DNA of 64,000 bases, taken from contig NZ_JOAX01000027.1 in NCBI RefSeq assembly GCF_000720485.1, positions 1 to 64,000 on the forward strand, written 5' to 3'. The notes below the pieces were generated by a model, which was not told the origin of the DNA, searched no databases, and saw nothing but the letters and a program-made list of their open reading frames with translations. Positions 44,643 to 53,097 of the stretch are shown here, one piece after another; position 1 is the first letter of the stretch, and every line of letters starts with the position of its first letter. Source of the DNA: Streptomyces ochraceiscleroticus (GTDB taxonomy: Bacteria; Actinomycetota; Actinomycetes; Streptomycetales; Streptomycetaceae). Made by a program: the position numbers and the translations under genes.

Positions 44643-45830
44643 ATGAACCTCGAACTCAACGAGGAGCAGGCCGCCGTCCGGCAGCTCGCCAAGGACTTCG
44701 TCGACCGCGAGGTCGCCCCGCACGTCACGGAGTGGGACCGCGCCGAGCAGGTCGACCGCGGAATCGTGAAGACCATGGGCGACCTGGGTTTCCTGGGGCT
44801 GACGATCCCCGAGGAGTACGGCGGCTCCGGCGGCGACCACTTCGCGTACGCGCTGGTCACCGAGGAGCTGGGGCGCGGCGACTCCTCCGTGCGCGGCATC
44901 GTCTCCGTCTCGCTCGGCCTGGTCGCCAAGTCCATCGCCGCCTGGGGGAGCGAGGAGCAGAAGCAGGCGTGGCTGCCCCGGCTGACCTCCGGCGAGGCCC
45001 TCGGCTGCTTCGGCCTCACCGAGCCCGGTACCGGCTCCGACGCGGGCAACCTCACCACCCGCGCCGTCCGCGGTGGGGGTACCTCCCGCTCGAGCGCAGC
45101 CGAGAGTGGGGGAGGGGACTGGGTGATCAACGGCACCAAGATGTTCATCACCAACGGCACCTGGGCCGACGTGGTGCTGCTCTTCGCCCGTACCGGTGCT
45201 GAGCCCGGCCACAAGGGCGTCAGCGCCTTCCTCGTCCCCACCGACACCCCGGGCCTGTCCCGCCGGGAGATCCACGGCAAGCTGGGCCTGCGCGGCCAGG
45301 TCACCGCCGAGCTGGTCCTGGAGGACGTGCGGGTGCCGGCCTCCGCGATGATCGCCCCCGAGGGCAAGGGCTTCTCCGTCGCGATGTCCGCGCTGGCCAA
45401 GGGCCGGATGTCGGTCGCGGCCGGCTGCGTGGGCATCGCGCAGGCGGCGCTGGACGCGGCGGTGGGGTACGCCGGTGAGCGCGACCAGTTCGGCAAGTCG
45501 ATCGCGCACCACCAGCTCGTCCAGGAGCTGCTCGCCGACATCGCGCTGGACGTGGACGCGGCCCGGCTGCTGACCTGGCGGGTCGCCGACCTCATCGACC
45601 GCGGGAAGCCGTTCGTCACCGAGGCGTCCAAGGCGAAGCTGTTCGCCTCCGAGGCGGCGGTACGCTGTGCCAACAACGCCCTGCAGGTCTTCGGCGGATA
45701 CGGCTACATCGACGAGTACCCGGTCGGCAAGCTCGTCCGGGACGCCCGCGTGATGACGCTCTACGAAGGCACCAGTCAGATCCAGAAGCTGGTCATCGGA
45801 CGCGCGCTGACGGGAGTCTCCGCGTTCTGA
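44643..45830 (+). CDS. Acyl-CoA dehydrogenase with an in-frame insertion
   Basis: 395 residues, FAD enzyme of beta-oxidation or branched-chain acyl-CoA oxidation. Landmarks: CFGLTEPGTGSDAGNL (FAD/substrate site), FITNGTWAD, catalytic Glu in LYEGTSQIQ. Between VRG and GDWVINGTK, where family members have a short turn, an extra segment GGTSRSSAAESGG appears (about residues 145-157). It is encoded by a repeat element at 45073-45114. The frame is intact and the insertion is in a surface loop, so the enzyme is probably active. ATG with AGAGGAAG upstream. Confidence 0.92.
   Translation: MNLELNEEQAAVRQLAKDFVDREVAPHVTEWDRAEQVDRGIVKTMGDLGFLGLTIPEEYGGSGGDHFAYALVTEELGRGDSSVRGIVSVSLGLVAKSIAAWGSEEQKQAWLPRLTSGEALGCFGLTEPGTGSDAGNLTTRAVRGGGTSRSSAAESGGGDWVINGTKMFITNGTWADVVLLFARTGAEPGHKGVSAFLVPTDTPGLSRREIHGKLGLRGQVTAELVLEDVRVPASAMIAPEGKGFSVAMSALAKGRMSVAAGCVGIAQAALDAAVGYAGERDQFGKSIAHHQLVQELLADIALDVDAARLLTWRVADLIDRGKPFVTEASKAKLFASEAAVRCANNALQVFGGYGYIDEYPVGKLVRDARVMTLYEGTSQIQKLVIGRALTGVSAF
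45073..45114 (+). repeat. Streptomyces-type small interspersed repeat inserted in the acyl-CoA dehydrogenase
   Basis: 42 bases beginning GTGGGGGTACCTCCCGCTCG and ending CGAGAGTGGGGGAG. The two ends fold into an imperfect hairpin (CTCCC-CTCG with CGAG-GGGGAG). Elements of this wording are, to my knowledge, widely scattered in Streptomyces genomes, often between genes. Here it is a multiple of three and keeps the frame. Confidence 0.75.
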
Positions 45831-45867
45831 CCGGAACCCCGCCTCCCGAGGACACAGCCCAAGACCC

Positions 45868-45883
45868 CTAAGCGCTTGCTCAG
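45868..45883. promoter_or_regulatory. Operator copy 1 (16-mer) upstream of the 46-kb TetR
   Basis: CTAAGCGCTTGCTCAG, a palindrome of form CTRAGC-N4-GCTYAG, 74 bp before the TetR start. Identical 16-mer at 47097-47112. Confidence 0.7.
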
Positions 45884-45956
45884 TGCTGGGGTATGGTGTT
45901 CGATCTGATGGCCCGCCGCGGACGGACCGCGGCGGACCGCAGGATCGGAGTGCGCG

Positions 45957-46580
45957 ATGGGAGCGGAGCGGGCGGACGAGGCCGCAGGGGAATGGGCCGA
46001 GGTGGCTCCGGACGCGGCCCAGCGGCTGGTCGGGGCTGCCGTCGAGGCGTTCGCGGAGCGCGGCTACCACGCCACGACCACCCGTGACATCGCCGGGCGG
46101 GCCGGCATGAGCCCGGCCGCGCTCTACATCCACTACAAGACCAAGGAAGAGCTGCTCTACCGCATCAGCGTCACCGGCCACGAGCGGGCGCTGAAGATCA
46201 TGGCGGCCGCGGCCGGCGCCGAGGGCACGGCCGCCGACCGGCTGTGCTGCGCGGTGCGCGCCTTTGCGAGCTGGCACGCCGAGCGGCACACGACCGCGCG
46301 CATCATCCAGTACGAGCTGAAGGCGCTGGGCGAGGAGCACTACGCCGAGATCGCGGACCTGCGGCGGCAGACGGACCGGCTGCTGCGGGAGATCATCCAG
46401 GACGGCGCGGACGCCGGGGAGTTCACCGTGCGGGACGTGCCCGGCACGACGCTGGCGGTGCTGTCGCTGTGCGTGGACGTCGCCCGCTGGTTCACCGCGG
46501 ACGGCAAGCGCACGCCCGACCAGGTCGGCGAGCTCTACGCCGACCTGGTGCTGGGCATGGTGGGGGCGCGGCGCCCGTAA
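45957..46580 (+). CDS. TetR-family regulator, KstR2-like
   Basis: 207 residues. HTH: RLVGAAVEAFAERGYHATTT, DIAGRAGMSPAALYIHYKTKEEL. The C-terminal part has the ARIIQYELKAL and RQTDRLLREII helices seen in acyl-CoA-responsive regulators. Its presumed operator contains AGCAAGCGCTT, close to the KstR2 site core AnCAAGnnCTTG, so the effector is probably an acyl-CoA. Likely autoregulates and controls the convergent MaoC gene. ATG 45957 with GGAG upstream. Confidence 0.9.
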   Translation: MGAERADEAAGEWAEVAPDAAQRLVGAAVEAFAERGYHATTTRDIAGRAGMSPAALYIHYKTKEELLYRISVTGHERALKIMAAAAGAEGTAADRLCCAVRAFASWHAERHTTARIIQYELKALGEEHYAEIADLRRQTDRLLREIIQDGADAGEFTVRDVPGTTLAVLSLCVDVARWFTADGKRTPDQVGELYADLVLGMVGARRP

Positions 46581-46614
46581 AAGCCGAGTGGCCCACCGGC
46601 AGCAGCCGCTGGAC

Positions 46615-47076
46615 TTACAGGTAGAAGCGGCTGACCGACTCCGCGACGCAGACCGGCTTGTCGCCGCCCTCGCGCTCCACGGTCACGGCCGTCGTGAGCT
46701 GCACGCCGCCCGGTACCTCGGTCACCTCGGCGATCTTCGCGGTGGCGCGCACCCGCGAGCCGACCGGCACGGGGGAGGGGAAGCGCACCTTGTTCGTGCC
46801 GTAGTTGATGCCCATCTTGACGTTGTCGACGCGCATGAGCTGCGGTACGAGCGCGGGCAGCAGGGACAGCGTGAGGTAGCCGTGCGCGATGGTCGTGCCG
46901 AACGGCCCGGCCTTCGCCTTCTCCTGGTCGATGTGGATCCACTGGTGGTCGCCGGTGGCATCGGCGAACAGGTCGATCCGCTTCTGGTCGACCTCCAGCC
47001 AGTCGCTCGGGCCGAGCTCCTCGCCGACCGCGGCACGCAGCTCGTCCAGCGATCCAAACACTCGGGGGTCTGCCAT
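46615..47076 (-). CDS. MaoC-family enoyl-CoA hydratase
   Basis: 153 residues, a single hot-dog domain. The R-hydratase motif is clear: LFADATGDHQWIHID with Asp and His of the catalytic pair, then GPFGTTIAHGYLTLSLLP. Hydrates 2-enoyl-CoA to (R)-3-hydroxyacyl-CoA. ATG with AGGAGGA upstream. The 16-mer operator at 47097-47112 lies 21 bp before the start. Confidence 0.93.
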   Translation of the reverse strand: MADPRVFGSLDELRAAVGEELGPSDWLEVDQKRIDLFADATGDHQWIHIDQEKAKAGPFGTTIAHGYLTLSLLPALVPQLMRVDNVKMGINYGTNKVRFPSPVPVGSRVRATAKIAEVTEVPGGVQLTTAVTVEREGGDKPVCVAESVSRFYL

Positions 47077-47096
47077 GTCCGTGTCCTCCTGATCGA

Positions 47097-47112
47097 CTAA
47101 GCGCTTGCTCAG
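47097..47112. promoter_or_regulatory. Operator copy 2 (16-mer) upstream of MaoC
   Basis: CTAAGCGCTTGCTCAG, identical to 45868-45883, immediately before the MaoC ribosome site on the minus strand. It also lies 64 bp upstream of the soxR start on the plus strand. Confidence 0.7.
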
Positions 47113-47176
47113 CTTGCTGTGCAGATCCTCCGCTGTCAACGGCTCGTCGCATCAGGCACCCTTTAGGCTGGCCGAC

Positions 47177-47668
47177 GTGCCCCAGCTTTCCCGTAAGGTC
47201 CACGAACTCACCGTCGGCCAGCTCTCGGCGCGCAGCGGCGCCGCCGTCTCCGCCCTGCACTTCTACGAGTCCAAGGGGCTGATCAGCAGCACCAGGACGG
47301 CGGGCAACCAGCGCCGGTTCACCCGTGACGCGCTGCGCCGCGTCGCGTTCGTCCGGGCGGCGCAGCGCGTCGGTATCCCGCTCGCGGTGATCCGTGACGC
47401 GCTCGCCGAGCTGCCGGAGGAGCGCACGCCCAACCGCGAGGACTGGGCCCGGCTCTCCGAAGCCTGGCGCAGCGAGCTGGACGAGCGCATCAGCCAGCTC
47501 CAGGAGCTGCGCGACAGACTGACCGACTGCATCGGCTGCGGCTGCCTCTCCCTGGAGCGGTGCGCGCTCTCCAACCCCTACGACGAGCTCGGCGAGCAGG
47601 GGACGGGCGCGCGGCGGCTGCGCGTGGACCGCGACGGACGCCCGGCAGACCCGGCCTCCGAGGGGTGA
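47177..47668 (+). CDS. soxR: Redox-sensing MerR regulator SoxR
   Basis: 163 residues from GTG 47177. MerR HTH ([26 protein letters not shown]), dimerisation helix, and the [2Fe-2S] cluster motif with Cys118, Cys121, Cys123 and Cys129 ([13 protein letters not shown]-x2-C-x-C-x5-C). In Streptomyces SoxR senses redox-active metabolites and switches on oxidoreductases and exporters. No typical target gene is adjacent. Confidence 0.95.
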   Translation: MPQLSRKVHELTVGQLSARSGAAVSALHFYESKGLISSTRTAGNQRRFTRDALRRVAFVRAAQRVGIPLAVIRDALAELPEERTPNREDWARLSEAWRSELDERISQLQELRDRLTDCIGCGCLSLERCALSNPYDELGEQGTGARRLRVDRDGRPADPASEG

Positions 47669-47674
47669 GCGCCG

Positions 47675-47788
47675 TCAGCCGGTGAAGAGCTGCGTCATCT
47701 TGAGCGTCAGCTCGTACAGCCCGTAGGCGAAGGGCAGTCCGACCCACAGCCAGACGAGGACGAGCAGGGCGGTGCGGCGGCCGGTCAC
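47675..47788 (-). CDS. MFS transporter small subunit (37 residues)
   Basis: Starts VTGRRTALLVLVWLW at a GTG overlapping the OFA transporter stop (GTGA) and ends MTQLFTG before a TGA at 47675. One membrane helix (about 7-23, ALLVLVWLWVGLPFAYG) and a short amphipathic end. It is the known pattern in actinobacteria: a tiny protein right after an OFA-family MFS gene. Its role is presumably to stabilise the carrier. Confidence 0.85.
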   Translation of the reverse strand: MTGRRTALLVLVWLWVGLPFAYGLYELTLKMTQLFTG

Positions 47789-49149
47789 CGGGCGGCTCCT
47801 TCTTCCTGTACTTCATGGCGGTCCGGCGATACCGGCTCGTGGTGGCGCGGGTGGACCGGCCGGATCAGCTCGTTGGCGACGAAGCCGATCACCAGCAGGC
47901 CGATCATGATGAAGAACGACGTGGTGTAGAGGTCGGGGCCGCTGCGCCCGGCGGCGTGCTGGGAGTCCGCGATGGCGTTGACGATCAGCGGGCCGAGGAC
48001 GCCGGCGGTGGACCAGGCGGTGAGCAGCCGCCCGTGGATCGCGCCGACCTGGTACGTGCCGAAGAGGTCCTTCAGGTACGCGGGGGCCGTGGAGAAGCCG
48101 CCGCCGTAGAAGGAGAGGATGACGGCCGCGCAGGCCACGAAGAGCGGCTTGGACGCGTCGCCGGTCAGCGCCAGGACGAGGTACAGCAGCGCGCCGACGC
48201 CGAGGTAGAGGCGGTAGATGTTCTTCCGGCCCACCAGGTCGGAGGTGGTGGACCAGGCGAACCGGCCGAGCATGTTGGCCAGCGAGAGCATGCCGACGAA
48301 GCCGGCCGCCGCTGCCGCGCTCACGGGTGTGGCGGTGTCCGCGAAGAAGTCGGCGATCATCGGCGCGGCCTTTTCCAGGATGCCGATGCCGGCCGTGACG
48401 TTCATGCAGAGGATGACCCACAGGCACCAGAACTGCGGTGTGCGCAGCGCGTTGCGGGCGGAGACCTGGGCGGTGGTGACCAGGGCGCGGGGCGCGGCCG
48501 TGGCGGGCGCTGCGCCCGGGGGCCGCCAGTCGTCCGGTGGTACGCGGACCAGCAGCACGCCCAGCGACATGAACACCGCGTACACCAGGCCCATCACGAG
48601 GAAGGTCTGCGCGATGCCGGCGGAGTCGGTGCCGAGCGCGGCCAGCAGTCCGCTGGACCAGGGCGAGGCGATCAGCGCGCCGCCGCCGAAGCCCATGATG
48701 GCGATGCCGGTGGCCATGCCGGGGCGGTCCGGGAACCACTTGATCAGCGTGGAGACGGGGGAGATGTAGCCGATGCCCAGGCCGATCCCGCCGATGAAGC
48801 CGTAGCCGAGCACGACCAGCCAGTACTGGCGGGTGGCGGCGCCCAGCGCGGCGACGAGGAAACCGGAGCAGAAGCAGAGGGTGGAGACGAGCATGGCCCA
48901 GCGCGGGCCGCGCCGTTCGACGAGCGTGCCGCCGAACGCCGCCGACAGGCCGAGCATCACGATGGCGAGCTGGAAGGGGAGCGCGGAGGCGGTGCCGGAG
49001 AGCCCTAGCGAGGACTCCAGCGGGGGCTTGAACACGCTCCAGGCGTATGCCTGGCCGATGGCGAGGTGGATGGCGAGCGCGGCGGGCGGGACGAGCCAGC
49101 GGCTCCAGCCCGGCGGGGCGACGGTGGCGGAACGGGCGAGCGCGAGCAT
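47785..49149 (-). CDS. OFA-family MFS transporter (oxalate/formate antiporter type)
   Basis: 454 residues, 12 helices. Family signatures: LAIGQAYAWSVFKPPLE first helix, GGIGLGIGYISPVSTLIKWFPDRPGMATGIAIMGFG, and FYGGGFSTAPAYLKDLFG in the second half. The family exchanges small carboxylates; substrate here unknown. ATG 49149 (MLALARSATVAPPGW) fits relatives; a GTG at 49176 would add nine residues. Translationally coupled to the small subunit. Confidence 0.9.
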   Translation of the reverse strand: MLALARSATVAPPGWSRWLVPPAALAIHLAIGQAYAWSVFKPPLESSLGLSGTASALPFQLAIVMLGLSAAFGGTLVERRGPRWAMLVSTLCFCSGFLVAALGAATRQYWLVVLGYGFIGGIGLGIGYISPVSTLIKWFPDRPGMATGIAIMGFGGGALIASPWSSGLLAALGTDSAGIAQTFLVMGLVYAVFMSLGVLLVRVPPDDWRPPGAAPATAAPRALVTTAQVSARNALRTPQFWCLWVILCMNVTAGIGILEKAAPMIADFFADTATPVSAAAAAGFVGMLSLANMLGRFAWSTTSDLVGRKNIYRLYLGVGALLYLVLALTGDASKPLFVACAAVILSFYGGGFSTAPAYLKDLFGTYQVGAIHGRLLTAWSTAGVLGPLIVNAIADSQHAAGRSGPDLYTTSFFIMIGLLVIGFVANELIRPVHPRHHEPVSPDRHEVQEEGAAR

Positions 49150-49368
49150 GCACCGGAACGTACAACCTTCATGCACTCGCGGGAAGAGGCCCTAAGTTCG
49201 CGGTCGCAGACACCTGTTGGCCTTCCGTGGGCGGTGCGGCGCGGGTCCCCCGTACCGGCGCATCCGGTCCCACGTCCGCCTGATGCGGCAGATGCGCGCC
49301 CGGCGCCCTGCCGTTTCCCCCTGGTGCTGCACCCTGTTTGCCGGGTGCTGTCGCGTGCTGCCCGTGAC

Positions 49369-50103
49369 TCAGGCCGCGGCGAAGGCCCGGTCGGCGTTGG
49401 CGCGCCGGGCGGCGGAGAGCGTGGCGGTGGTCAGGACCGCCGACGGGGTGACAACTCCGCATTCCTGGCAGACCGGCCCGTTCACCGGGTGTGCCCCGTC
49501 CGAGTGCCAGACGAAGCGCCGGCCCCCGCACACCGGGCAGTCCTCGCGCTGCCGGCCCGACTCCATGGCCGCGATCACCCGGCGCAGCACTTCGGCCAGG
49601 CGTGCGGTCGGATGCCGGTGCGGTGACTCGCAGGGCACGATGTCGCACCCGCCCCAGGTGCGCAGGTGCCATTCGTGCAGGGCGCCCGGCTGCCGGATGC
49701 CCTCGTGCTTCTCACGCCGCCTGCGGGCGGCGAAGTCCTCTTCATAAGCGAGCCAGAGGTTGCGTGCCTCCTCCAGTTCCGCCAGGGCGGCCATGAGCCT
49801 GCCCGGGTCAGGGTTGCGGTCCTGCGTCCCGATGCCTGCACGGGTGCACAAGTGGTGCCACGTCGCCCGGTGCCCGTACGGGGCGAACCGTTCGAGGCAC
49901 TTGCGCAGCGCCGTCCGCCGCTGGGTCGCGACGAGCCCGGGGTTGCGGACCTGCTCGGCGAGAGCTCTGAAACCGGCCAATTCATCCCACCTCCGTGGGG
50001 AGGAACCCGACTGGACATGGAATGGACGTAACGGAACGGCATCCGGATCCATCGAACTGCCGTGCGAGAAAGGGGTGTTACCTGGGGTGTAGAGGTGATG
50101 CAT
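49369..50103 (-). CDS. Uncharacterised protein with a C-terminal zinc ribbon
   Basis: 244 residues from ATG 50103; ATG 50052 is an alternative and neither has a good ribosome site. The N-terminal two thirds are helical and rich in Arg, Glu and His (LAYEEDFAARRRREKHEG). The C-terminus carries two CxxC knuckles, CPVCGG and CQECGVV, 28 residues apart, as in a zinc ribbon. No catalytic family recognised; binding to nucleic acid or protein is likely. It lies divergent from the penicillin acylase gene. Confidence 0.65.
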   Translation of the reverse strand: MHHLYTPGNTPFSHGSSMDPDAVPLRPFHVQSGSSPRRWDELAGFRALAEQVRNPGLVATQRRTALRKCLERFAPYGHRATWHHLCTRAGIGTQDRNPDPGRLMAALAELEEARNLWLAYEEDFAARRRREKHEGIRQPGALHEWHLRTWGGCDIVPCESPHRHPTARLAEVLRRVIAAMESGRQREDCPVCGGRRFVWHSDGAHPVNGPVCQECGVVTPSAVLTTATLSAARRANADRAFAAA

Positions 50104-50157
50104 GGGAGAAGTGAGGGTTGAACGAAAGTTGACTGTTGTTCATCTTCCGCCGCGAGT

Positions 50158-50170
50158 TTACCGACGGTAA
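50158..50170. promoter_or_regulatory. Palindrome TTACCGACGGTAA upstream of the acylase
   Basis: 13 bases, perfectly symmetrical about a central A, 32 bp before the acylase ATG, within a stretch that also has TTGACT (50129-50134). Candidate operator. Confidence 0.55.
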
Positions 50171-50202
50171 CGTCCAGCGCACCCGCCTCCCAAGGAGCAG
50201 GA

Positions 50203-53025
50203 ATGCGACGACGTACCGGAGGACGCGCCGCTGCCGCCGTGGCAGCGGTGTGCGCCCTGGGGGCCAGCGCCCTGGCACCCCTCCCCGCCGCGGCGGCCAC
50301 CGCGGACCCCCCACCCGTCACCGACCACTGCCAGGGCCAGTGCGCCGACATCCTGCCGCCCGGCGAGAACGGCAACGCCACCCTCACCGAGATCCTCGGC
50401 AACAAGGTCTTCGGCACCCGCCCCGCGCACGCCTCCGACCAACTCGGCCCGTACAGCGATCTGAACGGCGGCTACCAGTCGCTGACCGACGACACCCTGA
50501 CGAACTTCTTCAACGACGCCTCCTTCGGCGTCCCCGAAGGCCAGGTCGGCAAGGTCACCCAGCCGCGCGACGACGTCACGATCACCCGGGACAAGAAGAC
50601 GGGCGTGCCGCACATCAAGGGCACCACCCGCTACGGCACCGAGTACGGCGCGGGCTACGCCGCCGCCCAGGACCGGCTCTGGCTGATGGACCTCTTCCGG
50701 CACATCGGCCGCGGCGAGCTGACCTCCTTCGCCGGCGGCGCGCTCGCCAACCAGGGGCTGGAGCAGGAGTTCTGGCCGAAGGCCCCGTACACCGAGCAGG
50801 ACCTGAAGGACCAGGTCGAGTCAATCCGGGAGAACAACGGGCCGCGCGGCGAGCAGGCCATGGCGGACGCGCAGGCGTACGTCGACGGCATCAACGCCTA
50901 CCGCGAGAAGTCCAAGAAGGGCCGCTACTTCCCCGGCGAGTACGTGCTGACCGGGCACGTGAACGCGGTCACCAACGCCGGGGAGATCAAGCCCTTCGAG
51001 CTCACCGACCTGATCGCCCTCGCGTCCGTCGTCGGCGGGCTGTTCGGCAACGGGGGCGGCGGCGAGGTACCGCAGGCGCTCGCGCTGCTCTCCGCGCAGC
51101 AGAAGTACGGCGTCGAGAAGGGCACCGCGGTCTGGGAGTCCTTCCGCGAACGCAACGACCCCGAGGCCGCGATGACGCTGCACGACGGCCAGTCCTTCCC
51201 GTACGCGGTGAAACCCGAGAACGCCAAGGGCACGGCGCTGCCCGACCGCGGCTCGGTCACCCCCGAACCACTCGTGTACGACCGCAAGGGCGCGGCCACC
51301 GCCAAGAGCGACCCGCCGCAGGCGGAGGTGAAGACCCCGAAGAAACTCAAGCCCCTCGAGGGCGTCTTCAAGGACGGCGTGCTCCCGAAGGGCAGCTTCG
51401 ATGCGGCCCAGCACCGCGGCATGTCCAACGCACTGCTGGTCTCCGGGAAGCACACCGCGAGCGGCCACCCGGTCGCCGTCTTCGGGCCGCAGACCGGCTA
51501 CTTCGCCCCGCAGCTCCTGATGCTCCAGGAGATCCAGGGCCCTGGCATCAGCGCCCGCGGCGCGTCCTTCGCGGGCGTCGGCATGTACGTCCAGCTCGGC
51601 CGCGGCCAGGACTACGCCTGGAGCGCCACCTCCGCGAGCCAGGACATCACCGACACCTACGCCGTCGAGCTGTGCAACACCGACGGCTCGGCACCCACCA
51701 AGGACTCCACGGGGTACCGCAAGGACGGCCGCTGCGTCCCCATGGAGAAGCTGGAGCGCACCAACTCCTGGCAGCCGACCGTCGCCGACCCCACCGCCGC
51801 GGGCTCCTACCGGATGCAGGTCTACCGCACCGACCACGGCGTCGTGACGCACCGCGCGACCCTCAAGGGCAAGCCCGTCGCCTACACCGCGCAGCGCTCC
51901 ACCTACCGCCACGAGGCCGACTCCATCATCGGCTTCCAGATGTTCAACGACCCGTCCTACGTCAAGGACGCGAAGTCCTTCCAGCAGGCCGCCCAGCACA
52001 TCGGGTACGCCTTCAACTGGTTCTACGCCGACTCCAAGGACGTCGCGTACTACAACAGCGGACTGAACCCCGTCCGCAACCCGGACGTCGACCCGTCCCT
52101 CCCCGTACGCGCCGAGAAGGCGTACGAGTGGAAGGGCTGGGACCCGAAGGCCAACACCTCCGCCTACACCCCGCCCGCCCAGCACCCGCGGTCGGTCGGC
52201 CAGGACTACTACATCTCCTGGAACAACAAGCAGGCCAGGGACTACGACTCGGCCGGCTTCGGCAACGGCTCCGTGCACCGCGGCGATCTCCTCGACGACC
52301 GGGTGAAGGAGCTCGTACGGGACGGAGGCGTCACCCGCGCCTCCCTGACCCGCGCGATGAGCGAGGCCGCCGTCACCGATCTGCGCGGCGAGGACGTCCT
52401 GCCGGAGCTGCTCAAGGTGCTGCGCTCGGCGCCGGTCGAGGACGCCGGGGTCAGGACCGCCGTCCAGCAGTTGGATGCATGGCGCAAGGACGGCGCGCAG
52501 CGCCACGAGACCAGCCCCGGCTCGAAGACGTACGCCCACTCCGACGCCGTGCGGATCATGGACGCCTGGTGGCCCCTGATGATCGAGAAGGTCTTCAAGC
52601 CGGGCCTGGGGGAGGGCCTTTACGACGCGCTGAAGGCGAACATCGCCGTCGACGAGTCGCCCTCGGCCGGGCACGGGCCGACCGGCAGCCACGCCGGCTC
52701 CGCCTTCCAGTACGGCTGGTGGTCCTACGCGGACAAGGACCTGCGCGCCGTGCTCGGCGAGAAGGTGCGCGGCGGCCTGGCCGAGCAGTACTGCGGGAAG
52801 GGCGACCCGGACGCCTGCCACGACACCCTCGTCAGCACGCTGCGCGAGGCGGCCGCGAAGACCGCCGAGCAGGTCTACCCGGGCGATGACGCCTGCAAGG
52901 CCGGTGACCAGTGGTGCGCGGACGTGATCATCCAGCGCGCGGTCGGCGGTATCACGCACGACCCGATCAGCTGGCAGAACCGGCCCACCTACCAGCAGGT
53001 GGTGGAGTTCCCGAGCCACCGGTAG
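50203..53025 (+). CDS. Secreted penicillin acylase-family Ntn hydrolase
   Basis: 940 residues. Signal peptide to about 32 (PAAAATA). The Ntn nucleophile is Ser408 in HRGMSNALLVSGKHTASGHPV-type context, where the precursor should self-cleave into alpha and beta chains. The alpha chain has VPHIKGTTRYGTEYGAGYAAAQDR and LFRHIGRGE. The beta chain has NWFYADSKDVAYYNSG. Family members hydrolyse amides such as penicillins or acyl-homoserine lactones; the substrate here is unknown. The residue before the serine is Met rather than the usual Gly. ATG with AAGGAG upstream. Confidence 0.92.
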   Translation: MRRRTGGRAAAAVAAVCALGASALAPLPAAAATADPPPVTDHCQGQCADILPPGENGNATLTEILGNKVFGTRPAHASDQLGPYSDLNGGYQSLTDDTLTNFFNDASFGVPEGQVGKVTQPRDDVTITRDKKTGVPHIKGTTRYGTEYGAGYAAAQDRLWLMDLFRHIGRGELTSFAGGALANQGLEQEFWPKAPYTEQDLKDQVESIRENNGPRGEQAMADAQAYVDGINAYREKSKKGRYFPGEYVLTGHVNAVTNAGEIKPFELTDLIALASVVGGLFGNGGGGEVPQALALLSAQQKYGVEKGTAVWESFRERNDPEAAMTLHDGQSFPYAVKPENAKGTALPDRGSVTPEPLVYDRKGAATAKSDPPQAEVKTPKKLKPLEGVFKDGVLPKGSFDAAQHRGMSNALLVSGKHTASGHPVAVFGPQTGYFAPQLLMLQEIQGPGISARGASFAGVGMYVQLGRGQDYAWSATSASQDITDTYAVELCNTDGSAPTKDSTGYRKDGRCVPMEKLERTNSWQPTVADPTAAGSYRMQVYRTDHGVVTHRATLKGKPVAYTAQRSTYRHEADSIIGFQMFNDPSYVKDAKSFQQAAQHIGYAFNWFYADSKDVAYYNSGLNPVRNPDVDPSLPVRAEKAYEWKGWDPKANTSAYTPPAQHPRSVGQDYYISWNNKQARDYDSAGFGNGSVHRGDLLDDRVKELVRDGGVTRASLTRAMSEAAVTDLRGEDVLPELLKVLRSAPVEDAGVRTAVQQLDAWRKDGAQRHETSPGSKTYAHSDAVRIMDAWWPLMIEKVFKPGLGEGLYDALKANIAVDESPSAGHGPTGSHAGSAFQYGWWSYADKDLRAVLGEKVRGGLAEQYCGKGDPDACHDTLVSTLREAAAKTAEQVYPGDDACKAGDQWCADVIIQRAVGGITHDPISWQNRPTYQQVVEFPSHR

Positions 53026-53043
53026 GGGGTTCGGGGGAAACGG

Positions 53044-53080
53044 TGCGGTGCGCGGAGCTGTGGGGGCTTCGCGCACCGCA
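53044..53080. terminator. Bidirectional hairpin after the acylase
   Basis: TGCGGTGCGCG (53044-53054) pairs with CGCGCACCGCA (53070-53080), an 11-bp perfect stem with a 15-base loop between convergent genes. Confidence 0.75.
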
Positions 53081-53097
53081 CTCCGCACTCCGTCCTG

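Noticed and set aside
50136..52889. 917-codon frame overlapping the penicillin acylase
   Set aside because: Arg/Pro-rich, no motif; the acylase in another phase has signal peptide and catalytic serine context.
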